DNA of 64,000 nucleotides from Coccinella septempunctata. Lineage: Eukaryota > Arthropoda > Insecta > Coleoptera > Coccinellidae. Where the stretch lies: positions 12,687,001 to 12,751,000 of the forward strand of contig NC_058198.1 of NCBI RefSeq assembly GCF_907165205.1. Direction: 5' to 3'. Every line of letters starts with the position of its first letter. Position 1 is the first letter of the stretch. Below the pieces are notes generated by a model. That model worked only from the letters and a program-made list of their open reading frames with translations. It ran no database searches and was not told where the DNA came from. The position numbers were made by a program, and so were the translations under genes. Shown piece by piece: positions 32,671 to 43,628 of this stretch.

Positions 32671-33109
32671 AACGTGTGGTAGGCTCCCGTAAATATGGCG
32701 CCGCGAAGTAACAACGTATCTGATGTATCCTGCAGAAAATGTTCGAAGGAGGTGAAAAATGTGACTCTGAATATCATCCTAGCTGTGTTCTCGAGATCAG
32801 TGGTACATTCGTCGATTCACAGAGAATAATAATTTGTTTTGGAGATAAGCAAGAATGTGAGTGTAACATTAAGGAAGCTGAAATTGAACAACTGAAATCC
32901 AGAATTTTGAACATGAATGAATCGCTGTTCGAGAAATCTGTTCTGAATTCTACTCACTGCGAAGGGTTTCGAGCTGACGAACATGAACACTTCAATAAGG
33001 ACATTTCTACTGAAACAAGTAATATCCATAGAAACAATGAGTCAGACCATTTCGATATCATACTGGAACAAAAAGACATGATGATTTACTAATTGAAAGA
33101 TAATATAGG

Positions 33110-33985
33110 CCTTCTAAATAATCATCATAATTCATCATCATCATTGCCGTAACCCGTTACCGGGTATAAATCTACAAAAAGAAGAAAAAAAAAAGAAAAA
33201 TTGCGAACAGACTTGTAATTTCTTAGGGCTAGTTGCGACTGTGTTCCCTCTTGTGACTAAAGAGACCCAACCGTGACCTGCAGATCCTTCCACACTCAGG
33301 GCATGGATAGTCACCAACCAGATCTGGCCGCCGCTGTATCCTTCTCGATTCTCCATTATAACTGTGTACCAAAGACCTCCACTGTGACCTGTCTAACGAT
33401 AGTTGTTCCCAGTTATGATTGGCATTAACTAATTTTAGGGATTGATGTAGTGTATCCTTAAACCGCTTATACTGGCCTCCTGGTTTCCGGGCTCCCTCAG
33501 TGAATTTGCCATATACATAGAGCTATTTTGGGGAGTCTTGTGTCTTGCATCCTGAGAATGTGGCCGCTCCATCTGAGTCGGGCCCTCGTTACTTGAGTCT
33601 CAATTGTTGTACAACTCGCGCGATGCAAGACTTCTGCATTCGAAACTTTGTGGAACCATCTGATGTGCATTATCTATCTTAGATGACGTTGTTGCGTTTG
33701 TTCAAGTTGTTTGATATGTCGCCTCTAGGGCGTACAGCTTTCGCTTCCGTAAAGAAGCGTTGGGAGGACCACTGCTTTGTAAACAGCTGTCTTGGTCTTC
33801 AGATTGAGGTCGTGATTTTTAAACACTCTGTCCTTTAGCTTCCAGAATGCCCGTGATGCCGAATTGATACGGTTTTGTATTTCCGTGTCTAGGTTAGCCC
33901 TACTATTTATGAAGCTTCCCAAGTATTTGAACTGCTCGACCTGTTCTAGAGTTTCATTCTCCAGGCTGATTTCTGCCTTCTAAAT
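33110..33985 (-). mobile_element. RTE-type RT C-terminus with C2H2 finger (minus)
   Basis: The minus strand reads FKYLGSFINSRANLDTEIQNRI..., FKNHDLNLKTKTAVYKAVVL and PTLLYGSE (33922-33725), then after frame breaks KPGGQYKRFKDTLHQSLK and a final C2H2 finger CPECGRICRSRLGLFSHKR near 33260-33330. This distal block with a terminal zinc finger is characteristic of an RTE-like family common in animal genomes. The 3' tail is an (ATG)n-like repeat at about 33112-33145. Confidence 0.8.
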
Positions 33986-34439
33986 AAACACATAGACTTT
34001 TCAACATATTAAGAACTAATATCGATAACGTCGAGATATCGAGTGAATCAGTTTATACCGATATGAATTTTTCACTTGAACCGAAGACGAGAGAGAAGAA
34101 AACGATTAATAATGTAGGTCAGCCTATATCGCACACGATAGATTAAAAATTTTGAAATAGGTGAAAATAGGAAAGCCGGTAGTAGAACTATAATTGGAGA
34201 GGGAAATAAGAACCGAGATAAGGGAAATAAAAGCAACGACGCCACTCTCTGGAACATGACTGGATCATCATTGACCAACCCTATATGTATAGGCAGTCCA
34301 CAAAAAAACTGCCCTATTCGTTTCAAGAATCTCCGCCAATACAATCTAGCAAGAATTTGAAACAATGGTAAAACAAAATTTTACAGAAGCTGAATGCCAG
34401 GTAATTACATCTAAATTCCCTGAGAAGTATTGCTCCTTT

Positions 34440-35291
34440 AGGCCCGGTACTTTCACCTTCGAATAAATTTTATTCACTGTCAATAAGTATCCGTCAAATA
34501 ATTTCCTATCTGAAGGATACCTTATTTCGGTGCTTTCAGATGAAATTATTTGACGAATAACAATTCTGTGAAAACACGGTTTACTACTTTTCACTGATTA
34601 ATGTAAAATAAGAGACCGCATTGTAGAAATAGTCATAATTCCAACTACAAAGCAAATATTTCGTGAAAATCACACAAAAAATAACCATACATCCAGAATC
34701 TTAAAAATTCAGCCAATAATGACGTACCGACATTCGATCTATGACAAAGAAAATCTTATTAACGAGTTTCAATGACAGATTTATTCGATGAATAACACTA
34801 TCTGAAAGTGAAAAGACTGCATTTTTACTTATCCTAAGATATCCTAAGAATATTTATCGACTTATTTATCGAATAAATTTAGTTATTCGCACGTGAAAAT
34901 ACCGGGCCTTAGGATAAGTAAAAATGCAGTCTTTTCACTTTCAGATAGTGTTATTCATCGAATGAATCTGTCATCGAAACTCGTTAATAAGATTTTATTT
35001 GTCATAGATCGAATGTCGGTACGTCATTATAGGTTGAATTCTCAAGATTGTGGATGTATGGTTATTTTTTGTGTGATTTTCACGAAATATTTGCTTTCTA
35101 GTTGGAATTATGACAATTTCTACGATGCGGTCTATTATTTTACATTAATCAGTGAAAAGTAGTATACCGTGTTTTCACAGAATTGTTATTCGTCAAATAA
35201 TTTCATCTGAAAGCACCGAAATAAGGTATCCTTCAGATAGGAAATTATTCGACAGATACTTATTGACAGTGAAGGTGAAAGTACCGGGCCT
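34440..35291. repeat. 852-bp foldback palindrome
   Basis: Left arm 34440-34838 and right arm 34908-35291 are inverted copies (ends AGGCCCGGTACTTTCACC / GGTGAAAGTACCGGGCCT) separated by a 69-nt spacer. Identity is high but with several substitutions and a few indels. The spacer ends in GTGAAAATACCGGGCC, another copy of the terminal sequence, suggesting the structure formed from two head-to-head copies of a shorter element. It interrupts the CR1-type ORF1 between CSF and KVV codons. Flanking TTA and TCA resemble a one-mismatch 3-bp duplication. Confidence 0.92.
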
Positions 35292-36144
35292 CAAAGTTGT
35301 AATCAATGAATCATACTGCTAGGCCTAGTAGCAAAAAACAACCGCATTGACAAAAGGGAAAAAAGTTCGACATTTCAACCTTATGCACCTGAATATCCAG
35401 AGTGCAAGAAGCAAAATCAACTTGAGAGCCTCATATTTTCATAATCCTATAATTTGGATGTGATATGTCTGTCAGAGCACTGGCTCACCATAAATAAAAC
35501 ATCTAATTTTAACACAGTTGATAGGTAGATTGTTCATGCTTACACTAGGAGCAGCTCAACTAGAGGAGGATCCATGATTCTTGTTAGAGATGGTATTACT
35601 TGTGTAGAAAATTGCCCTACAGTCAAAATCATACGCAACCTATCACTTGCGATCCATTGCGAGATTTCGGCTATAAAATGGAAAACCTAGGAATTTTTGT
35701 AATTTGTATATATTCATCCACTAAAAGGGATTTTGAACTGTTTTGTCCATAATGAACTCTTTACTTTGTCTTGAAATGTTTGTTAAAATAAAGTTATCTG
35801 TTGCGACGATTTCAACGTGAAATTTAATACGGACTCAGGATCCGCTTCGACTGAGGTGGGACTCCAGCTGTGTCTGATGTCTTCTTATGGATTTAGCCAG
35901 AAAATATTTCAACCCACCAGAAAGAAAAATTGTCTTGATAATATATTTTTCAATTTTGGTCCCCGGAGCGAGTTTGCCTATGTTTTAAAGACTGTATTCT
36001 CCAACCATGATGCACAGTTGTTTCGGGCGTGTATTCCCGAGCCAACACGTTTATTGGTCAAATATCCAATATATTCAGTTAACGGAATGGGAATTTTCAC
36101 TATATCTACTCGTGAAGAATATTTGAAGAAAAGAGTCGTATATA

Positions 36145-36482
36145 TTCATGTATTTCGGTTTCTTAACTTAGCTATATCCGTCCCGAATGTCCGTTCATCT
36201 GATTTGGTTCTGCCTGTAATTCCAACAACACCGAATAAGAATTCGGTATTTCGGTGCTGTAGTTCTTGATTGTTCATACAGAAAACTGAACGACATGTTG
36301 AAAAAATGAATGTTCTGCACCCTTTTTCGAAACTAATAGTATTCAAGTATTCAAATTATTTTCAAATATCAATTGACATTTCTCTGTCAAATTCTAAACA
36401 ACGCTTCCTACGGTGGGAAAAATGAAACTGATCCGATATCCCCGACAAAAATGAAACGAAATCGAATCACTGAGTAAACCAT
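36145..36482 (-). repeat. Copy of the 9080-9440 repeat, inverted
   Basis: Read on the minus strand, 36482-36150 matches 9080-9440: GGAACATTC-type words, TGTCAATTGATATTTGAAAA, TTTAGAATTTGACAGAG, TGTCGTTCAGTTTTCTG and GGTGTTGTTGGAATT in order. An about 75-bp segment of the 9 kb copy is missing here. The matching outer end is TTACTCAGTGATTCGATTTC, so the 9 kb insertion and this copy share a terminus. Confidence 0.85.
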
Positions 36483-36489
36483 AGTTTTG

Positions 36490-38260
36490 AACATTTTACT
36501 CTAAGCTACCCCAGTTTTTGTTATCGAAAATAGCATTTCGATTACGAAATATTTTATTTCGCATTTGTTGCCTAGCAACTAGTGCAAAATGAAATTCGGT
36601 ACAAAATGTAGCTTATTGTAATTCAATTTACACTCTCGATATGGAAATTTTTCGATGTTGTCGTAGTCGTTTCTGGAAAATGTTTTTTCGGTGATTTTCA
36701 TGTTTAATGTGATATCGTAACTACGAAGGCATAAAGGGCCACATGATATTAAAAAAATATTTTTCGCTAAATTCCGAGTTTAGAGTGGGAATTTTATTTA
36801 CTTCGGAACCGATACAGGCTAGGCACACAGAGGGTGTTTGTTCTACGACGAAAGAATTAGAAATTTCTTGTTTCATGACGTTCTGATTTTTTGGATAACG
36901 TTTTCATCGGGGGTTATTTACAAGCCTGCAATTTCGGTTCCTTTTTGGTATGTTAATATTACATATTTAGTTGGGCGGTTATGTTTCTGCATCATCCCAC
37001 TTTGTGTTGACATCATTATTATAAATACTTTCTCTCTGCGAAATAATGTTGATCCCCTATGAGTTTGTGTGGACTAGCCAGAAATGGGGAACACTAAAAA
37101 ACGGGAATCCAAATAACTACAGCTCATTTATTTCCATCCCCCTTTACATAACAGAAAACATATATAAATCATTATTTTCCTGTGAATATTTCAATATTTG
37201 GCAAATTCAGATATATCACGAGCGTTTATCTATAAAGTGCATTTTCTATTCTAAATGATTAGGTACTATTTAACAGTCTTCATGTTATACAAGTTATAAT
37301 TTCACACATATGCTCAAAACGAAGCGTGCATGATTTTTCTGCTTCTCACTTGTATTCGATATATTATCATGCTGATATAATTGAGCAATCAGGCTCCTAT
37401 TCACCGCACAATATTGTAAACAATTGCCATTTTCAGTAGCCACATCCAATCTTTGTTGATAACATTGCTACCTGTGGAAGAAATAGAAAACAAATTTAGA
37501 TCCATACAGAATTGATGAAAGGTATAAAGTAATAGTAACCATAAGTTGTTGTGATGATATAGTAAGGATTTATAAACATGTGAGTAAACATTTAAAAAAC
37601 AACGCTCATATTTGAACGCACTTGGAAGGAGAAGGAATAGATATTTCTTCTTAGTTATCCAATAATGAAGAATATGAGTATGAGCATGAAGCGTGAAAAT
37701 TTCCAATATCCAATGTTCATATTCGATAACCAAGAAAAAAATATATAATCCCATTTTCAGTGGATTCAAAAGTATAAGCGCGTTTATAAAAAGTTTTCTA
37801 CATTCTACTGTCTTTTCCTTTTGTCACATATTGAATTTTTCGGTTTTGACAGATGAGTCATAATCTTCAACCCTGCAAAGCCAGAAACAAATTTTTAATT
37901 AAGCTGCCATTTTAATTTTTACCGAGGATCATTTTCTCATACATCGAAAATTTTGACTGAGGAATCCAAAATCCCCAGATACTAATTTCGAATCGACTCG
38001 CATTTTCATCATAAACACGAAACTCTATTGGAGCCGTCATATTGAATTTTCAATTTGCGAAACTTGCATTTGAATGTTAATAAGAATTATGATATGAGGA
38101 TGAAAACGAATGCCTTTCTAATATTTTTTTAGTGTTATTTATTACTCAATTCATAATCTACCAATTTAGATACTATTAAATGTCAGATATATATTTTTAG
38201 TTATTTCATGGTATTGATTATTATGTATGGTTGCAATAGAGAAGAGAAAAGAAAAATCCA
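36490..38260. other. 1.8 kb without a recognised gene
   Basis: AT-rich sequence with short hydrophobic frames only (for example 36838-37062, rich in Phe/Ile/Trp). I see no RT or transposase motif, no long inverted repeat and no tandem repeat. It could be old unique DNA or an unrecognised repeat. Confidence 0.45.
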
Positions 38261-38261
38261 A

Positions 38262-38690
38262 TCAAAAAAGGAAGAGTATGGAAGTGAATGTCCAGTGACA
38301 TTCCTTCTCGTTCACAATTTCATTCTGAAACATATCTGGGCCATTTTTTAGTCGTCTGATTGTGGGTTCTTGCATATAGGGGTTTTCTATCAACTGATTC
38401 GAGTGTCCCTGTAGTATTCCTTGGTAGGTGGTGGAGGTGGATCGTATCACTTCGGATATGTATGTTATCAGGAGGTCTTCATGTATCCTCTTGTTAGGGA
38501 CATATCATGGAGCATTGGTTATCATACGAAGTGTTTTAGATTGAAACCTTTGGATTATGGATGTTTCGGCATAGGCTCACAGTTCTATACCATAAGTCTA
38601 CCATAAGAGTTTAAGAACTGCAGCAGTTTATTCTGGATACTTAGTTTTGATCTTTTACTAATAATCCATTTACAAGAAAAAGGAATCTCG
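38262..38690 (-). mobile_element. Jockey-type RT C-terminus (minus)
   Basis: Read from 38690 down, fragments match the Jockey RT end: KLSIQNKLLQ, an NCEPMPKHPQSKGFN-like block, then SEVIRSTSTTYQGILQGHSN and QLIENPYMQEPTIRRLKNGP (frame 38450-38262). The characteristic HPNQL-like and RRLKR-like motifs of insect Jockey elements are recognisable as HSNQL and RRLKN. Several stops; 5'-truncated. Confidence 0.75.
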
Positions 38691-38694
38691 ACTT

Positions 38695-39616
38695 CAGAGC
38701 TCTGGTCCTGAATGGCTAGTCTCTGAAGTTCTCCAGTGAGTGCAAATATCTAGGTGTCATCTGGACAGCCAAATCAACTGGAGAAAGAACAAAGATAAGA
38801 CTCTTTCCAGAGCCAAGGCGGCCATGTGGGCTTGCAAAAGAGTCTTTGCAACTGCTATACACAGCGGTGATACGCTCTATTGTCACCTATGCATCTCTAG
38901 CAGAGTGGATAAAAACCGCCACACGCTGCCGGCTGCAGAAACTACAAAGGCTGGCTATGTTGGTGTTACGGGAGCTATGTACACAGCTCCTAGAGCAGCG
39001 CTTGAAGCCATACTTGATCTGCCTCCCCTACACTCACATGTGAGGAACTGTAGCCTGCTAGATTCAATAAGAATATCCCTTAACGAGAATCTCCTACCAG
39101 AAAAGTGGGTTGGACATATGAGGATATTGAATCAACTGGACTCAGACCTCTTGGCAAAACCATCGGATGTTATGCCAATCATTTTCGATTTCGAAACGCC
39201 TTTGAAAAGGTCATAGCTGACCGTCCTAGTGCAATAAGTTTCGTGAATCGTTTGGACAAAAAGTCATCGACGTAGTTTACTGATGGATCAAAATCAGAAA
39301 GGGGCACCGGCATTGGCGTATATGGACCTAAACTGAGGATCTCTAAAACCCTGGAAGGTGAAGCCTCTTTTTTATAAACCAAGACACTGGCTGTCTACGT
39401 ATGCGCTCAGGAGTGTCTTGAAATCAACCTCAAAGGTGCGCATATCTATATCACCACGGACAGCCAGGCCATGCTGAGGCCCCTGCAATAAAACTGCCAG
39501 AGATCTCTGCTGACATGAGAGTGGCGTAATACTATAAATCAACTGGCCAGAGGCAACAAAGTGACTCTACTATGGGTACCAGAGCACTGTGGTGTTGAAG
39601 GAAACGAGAAATCCGA
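38695..39616 (+). mobile_element. I-clade-like RT end with RNase H
   Basis: KYLGVIWTAKSTG (38737), YTAVIRSIVTYASLAEWI and LQKLQRLAMLVL (38846-39040), then LNENLLPEKWVGH; RNase H follows as VYTDGSKSERGTGIGVYGP (39277) and VTLLWVPEHCGVEGNEKSDE (39560). A terminal RNase H domain places it in the I/LOA/R1 group. Frameshifts and a stop in the RNase H core show decay. It ends abruptly at the 5' LTR of the Gypsy element. Confidence 0.85.
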
Positions 39617-40771
39617 TGAGTTACCCATAGTGGGGCCAGTTTTCCGAGGAGAGGGGTACTTCTTCGACTTCCGGCGCTGAAGGTCAAGAGAGAATTAATT
39701 GAGATCGAGGTGCCAAGGAAAGTGTATAAGGTGTTTTACCGTTCACGATAGTTAGATATCCGACGAGTTTGAAAGTTTGAGGCAAGTCACATGTAGCATT
39801 ATTATTCCTTACGCAGTGCATACCTGAGGGGATATCTTCGCTATTTTCCACGTTCTTTAGTCCGTTGTACTGGCTAAAAATACCTACCTACCGTTTAAAC
39901 TTGATCTATTTATTGTAGGCTGTGTAGAGTGCCGGCTTCCGCGACCGTTCGACCGCCCTTGGGCCCCAGGAGGGCTTGGGGTTCCTACCGTATTTTTGGT
40001 GCTCATTTTGTTGATATATTGCCGACTTCCGACCGATCTGTTACAGGTTGACAGCTTCTTCCGACCTGCTGTCTCACTGGCAGCCATTTTGGAGGTCACA
40101 AAGAGAAAGAGAGAGCGAGAGACAGGGTGCACTGCAATTGGACTGAGACCAGCCACGGCGATTTCCGCCGACAGAGGGAGTGACTTGCCAGGATTTCAGA
40201 AGTTAAACTTATTTACCGTCTATTTCCACTGCACTCCTCTGAAGTGACCGTACAAAACTTAACCGTATTTACCGTCTATTTCAACCGTACTCCTCTAAAG
40301 TGACCGTACAGAATTTAACCGTATTTACCGTCTATTTCAACCGAATTTTCCTGGAGAGACCGTGTTCCATCAGCCGCCCCACGCCGACCTGGCCGCCGGT
40401 TGACATCAACATTTGTTATTGCTTGTACATTTCTGTAAATAATTTAATCCAGTAGGAATAAAGAACTGAACGTTTATTTTGTTGCCAGTAATTTTTGCCA
40501 GTCAGAATTTGTTCCCTAAATCAGTTACAGCTAGATTTTCGTCAGAAGAGGTAGGTTTTCTTTTTGAACGATTAAAAATCGTCAGAAGGCAGAGACCAAG
40601 AAGACGCTACCACCCTAGTTTTCACTGCTACCCTTCTCCACTGATCAATTAAGTATACCCGGGCTCTCTAATTCTTTGGAGATTCTGTGAATGACGTGGG
40701 GTTTTACTGATTGCCCCACTGGCGCCCGAGCAAAGGTAAGGAGCGTCCAGGGTGAGAAAGAGTACGTCACA
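39617..40771 (+). repeat. 5' LTR
   Basis: Starts TGAGTTACCCATAGTGGGG and ends GTACGTCACA. It aligns with the 3' LTR throughout. It contains three tandem copies of a 56-bp unit (TTACCGTCTATTTC... at 40214, 40270 and 40326) where the 3' LTR has two (53489, 53545), and about 45 bp near 40020-40070 absent from the 3' LTR. A poly(A)-signal-like AATAAA occurs at about 40458. Confidence 0.92.
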
Positions 40772-40773
40772 TC

Positions 40774-40791
40774 TGGAGCCCGAGCAGGGAC
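40774..40791 (+). other. Putative tRNA primer-binding site
   Basis: TGGAGCCCGAGCAGGGAC begins with the TGG expected opposite a tRNA CCA end, two bases after the LTR terminal CA. A near-duplicate, TGGCGCCCGAGCAAAGGT, lies inside the LTR itself (40721 and 53920). The cognate tRNA cannot be assigned by eye. Confidence 0.65.
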
Positions 40792-40965
40792 TTTGCTGTT
40801 CTGTGAGTAGTTCCTGTTACCGTAACCGTCCGTACCGTTTCTTTCATTTTTTTTATCGAACCATAATACTCTATACTGGCAAATTGGTAACCGTTCTTTG
40901 TTTCTTGTATATATCCATAAAGTGCATATTGTTAATATTTTCTTTGATTGCTTGGTGCCGTGAAA

Positions 40966-41349
40966 ATGGATGTCAACCGACTGAAAAGAGACGAACTTAC
41001 GTGGGAGCTAGAGGCAAGAGGCTGTACCGTAGGACACACCGTTCAGGAGAAGAGAGCCCAACTGAGAAGGGCTATCCATTCCGAAATTCCGTTAATACCA
41101 AGATATGACATTGACCAGGCACAGGAAATTGGTGTTTGTGGTGCCAAGTTGTTCGACTTGATGGGAGAGATATGTGAGTTTGATTTTGCTAATAGAGACA
41201 ATGAGTTACAGCGCATAAGGAGCCGGCTATTGCACGTTCAAGGCCGACTGAGAAGTCTATCTCCGGAAGCTGCCAGTCTGCTTCACAAGAAAACCGAGCT
41301 GGAGCGCTCTCTGAGGGTGGCTATGAGACAGCTGGAGAATACTCACTGA
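40966..41349 (+). CDS. Gag N-terminal, SAP-like
   Basis: A 127-codon frame starting MDVNRLKRDELTWELEARGC, which resembles a SAP-type helix-loop-helix (residues 1-40), followed by a helical region with LQRIRSRLLHVQGRLRSL. A SAP-like N-terminus is known from Gag of some insect Gypsy elements. The frame stops at 41347; Gag sequence continues in decayed form to 42241. It starts 175 bp after the primer site. Confidence 0.7.
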   Translation: MDVNRLKRDELTWELEARGCTVGHTVQEKRAQLRRAIHSEIPLIPRYDIDQAQEIGVCGAKLFDLMGEICEFDFANRDNELQRIRSRLLHVQGRLRSLSPEAASLLHKKTELERSLRVAMRQLENTH

Positions 41350-41899
41350 TTAGGTGGTGTCCCAGGAAATCTGTCCGCCAGCACACCGTCCCTGATTGAC
41401 CAGGAATTACTTCGCATCTAGACTTGGTCCAGGTTTGATTCCGTATTCAACAAACGTTGGAGAGGCAGACTTGTTGAACTTGGGAGAAGAAGGTGACATA
41501 TCCCCACCGACCACTCAGGATGACAGGCTGAGCAAGACCGTCAAGAAGTTTGTAGGGTGATAACTGAACAAATTGAACGTACTTTTTTGCAGAATCGACC
41601 TTCATACAACCGACCACCCGCCGATAACCTCTTACTTGCCGTTGAACAACCGCCCAAACCGATGATAACCACAGACCGTTGATAACATCCCCTGAGTCCA
41701 GGCGATTAGCGAGGGATTTTGCCGAATCACGAGGAGAGTTTCTTTTGCGTCATCTCTTACCGTAACCGCTGGGGTGAGAGAAGTAAGAAGCGAAGTATCA
41801 ACGACTAAGGAAACCGAACTGACGACCGAACATCCGTCTACGAAACCGCCAAAAACTACCGATTATTCCGTTCCTACAGTTCCTGTATGGTAATGGAGC

Positions 41900-42241
41900 C
41901 TGACATTTGATGGGTCGAGAAGCGTGATCTCGTTCCTGGAAGAGGCTGAGTATCTTGCCGAGGCTAGAAAGGTGAGCCACGAACAGTTATTTGAGTCAAT
42001 CTACGATTTGTTACGTAAGGATGCAAGAGACTGGTACGTTCCCCGAAGAGGCACATTCAGCGACTGGACAGATTTCAAGGACCAACTCGGAGAGGCCTTT
42101 CTTCCTCCTGATTACGAGGAGATTCTACTAGAGGAGATCAAGAAACGCACTCAAGGAACCGATGAACGACTCTTGTTGTATGTAACTCGAATGCAAAATC
42201 TGTTTCAGAAATTGACCGTAAAGCGACCGACCGAGGAATAG
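41900..42241 (+). pseudogene. Gag capsid-like region
   Basis: The frame at 41924-42241 gives FLEEAEYLAEARKVSHEQLF, DARDWYVPRRGTFSDWTDFK and LLLYVTRMQNLFQKL, the conserved pattern of the retrotransposon Gag capsid domain (a W-x-D/F core followed by a Q-rich helix). It is separated from the N-terminal Gag frame by about 550 bp of decayed, CCG-rich coding-like sequence and ends at a TAG. Confidence 0.75.
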
Positions 42242-42547
42242 CAGGCGACGTTTACTGCCAGAATTGCAAACCGCCCTGGCCTTCCAACCGACCTCTACGA
42301 TAGATGAACTGCGGTTTTCGAACTGGTTAAATGGCAAACTGCTAACTATACTTCGCCACCGTTCCAAAAGAGTCTCATCAACGAACCGCATCTCACCTTC
42401 CGAAATCCCCTACCGACCCTCAAACCGATCGGAATGCACATGAATACTAGGAACCGCACCGAACAATCCAAAAAACCGAAAATGTCCCAAAGCAGAACCT
42501 CAGTGACGGGACGAACCGAAAAATTCTGACCGACTGCCGACCGAACC

Positions 42548-42656
42548 CCTGTGCTGGAGATGTGGGGGAAAGGGCCATCTCCGATCACAATGCACCTCGA
42601 AACCGCTGCTGTTCTGCTCTCGATGTGGTAAGAGGGGTATCATGTCCAGGGACTGA
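42548..42656 (+). pseudogene. Gag nucleocapsid zinc knuckles
   Basis: CWRCGGKGHLRSQC is a canonical CX2CX4HX4C knuckle; a second follows as CSRCGKRGIMSRD and then TGA where the last Cys is expected, with Ile in place of the His. Nucleocapsid knuckles bind the element RNA for packaging. The second knuckle is thus destroyed. Confidence 0.9.
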
Positions 42657-42658
42657 AG

Positions 42659-43115
42659 GTGTTCGTTAAACTACCAAGGAACTGCCTGAAATCGGGGATC
42701 CGCCAGTTCCAAACAACCACGTCCTCGGTTCCTCAGAAAGGAAAACCTACCGATTACCGTCCGATTATTCATGTTTTTGTAGGAGACAAGGAGTTCGCCG
42801 CATTTTTGGACACCGGAGCTACCAGGTCCTTCATCAGCATAAGAAGTGGCCGCACACTGTGAGGTAGGTGGTATACAACCGGATTATGTTAGAGACGTTA
42901 CCACGGAACGCGGACGTCGCTAACGGAAGTTCCATACCGATTACAGAAATAAATACCGCACCGATCCGGATTGGGCCTGAAATTATGAAAGCTTAATTGT
43001 TATTAGTTTCAGATCAACCTGTCAATGTAGTACTAGGAATGGATATACTGAGGACACACACTTTTTCAATCAACCTTCAAACCGCCGAATGTTTCCTGAA
43101 TGGAAGGTCTATCTA
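42659..43115 (+). pseudogene. Retropepsin-like protease
   Basis: At 42770-42860 the frame reads VFVGDKEFAAFLDTGATRSF with the active-site DTGA, and in a shifted frame VVLGMDILRTHTFSINL near 43020-43075 forms the C-terminal flap-side block. The frame breaks between them. This would process the polyprotein; it is inactive as it stands. Confidence 0.85.
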
Positions 43116-43119
43116 AGCC

Positions 43120-43628
43120 CATCTCAGCGAATCGGAAAACCGAGGACAATTACATGTGATAGGACCGCTTTTGACGACCCTGAGTGGAGAAGAGAAAGTC
43201 CGACTGGAAGAGTTCTTGCAAACCGAATTGAGCCACCGAATTGTCAAGAAAAATTATGGTAAACCATGGTAAACCCCGATTTTGTATGGATTTCCGAATG
43301 GTTATCAATGTCTCTGAAAGAGGCTTATCCGTTGCCATATATTTCAGAAATTTTAGACAAATTGAGAAAAGTCAAGTAAATAACCACTATTGACTTGAAA
43401 CAGGGTTATTGGCAGGTACCGTTAGCCCCCGAGAGCCAACTGATCACCGCATTCATCGTCCCTGGCCGTGTGCTGTTCCAGTTCAAAGTAAGGGCTTTTG
43501 GTCTGCATTCCGCACCGGCATCCTTTCAACGTCTTTTGGACCGTGTTATTGTCCCTGAGATGGACCGGTTGCATTTGCGTACCTGGATGACATAGTAGTT
43601 CTTGGAGAGACATTGGACGAACATCGTA
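43120..43628 (+). pseudogene. Gypsy RT, first part
   Basis: Fragments DFRMVINVS, EAYPLPYISEILDKLRK, then LKQGYWQVPLAPESQLITAF and VRAFGLHSAPASFQRLLD (43395-43560). After a one-base shift near 43570 the YLDDIVV catalytic motif appears (43590-43612). The RT is cut at DEHRN (about 43628) by nested retrotransposons and resumes near 49555. Confidence 0.88.

Larger units (their letters stand above)
32690..36140 (+). mobile_element. CR1/Jockey-type element: ORF1 and endonuclease, interrupted twice
   Basis: ORF1 begins at 32694 (MAPRSNNVSDVSCRKCSKEV) with a PHD-like Cys/His finger continuing after a frameshift as CDSEYHPSCV (32760), then a coiled coil to 33090. The ORF1 C-terminus reappears at 34000-34439 (EAECQVITSKFPEKYCSF) and continues past the palindrome as KVVINESY (35293). 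The endonuclease follows at 35390-36040 (LNIQSARSKI; CLSEHWLTI; CCDDFNVKFN). An RTE-like fragment (33110-33985) and an 852-bp palindrome (34440-35291) are inserted. Confidence 0.75.

Noticed and set aside
39884..40247. ORFs inside the 5' LTR
   Set aside because: They are LTR sequence, not conserved as frames in the 3' LTR.
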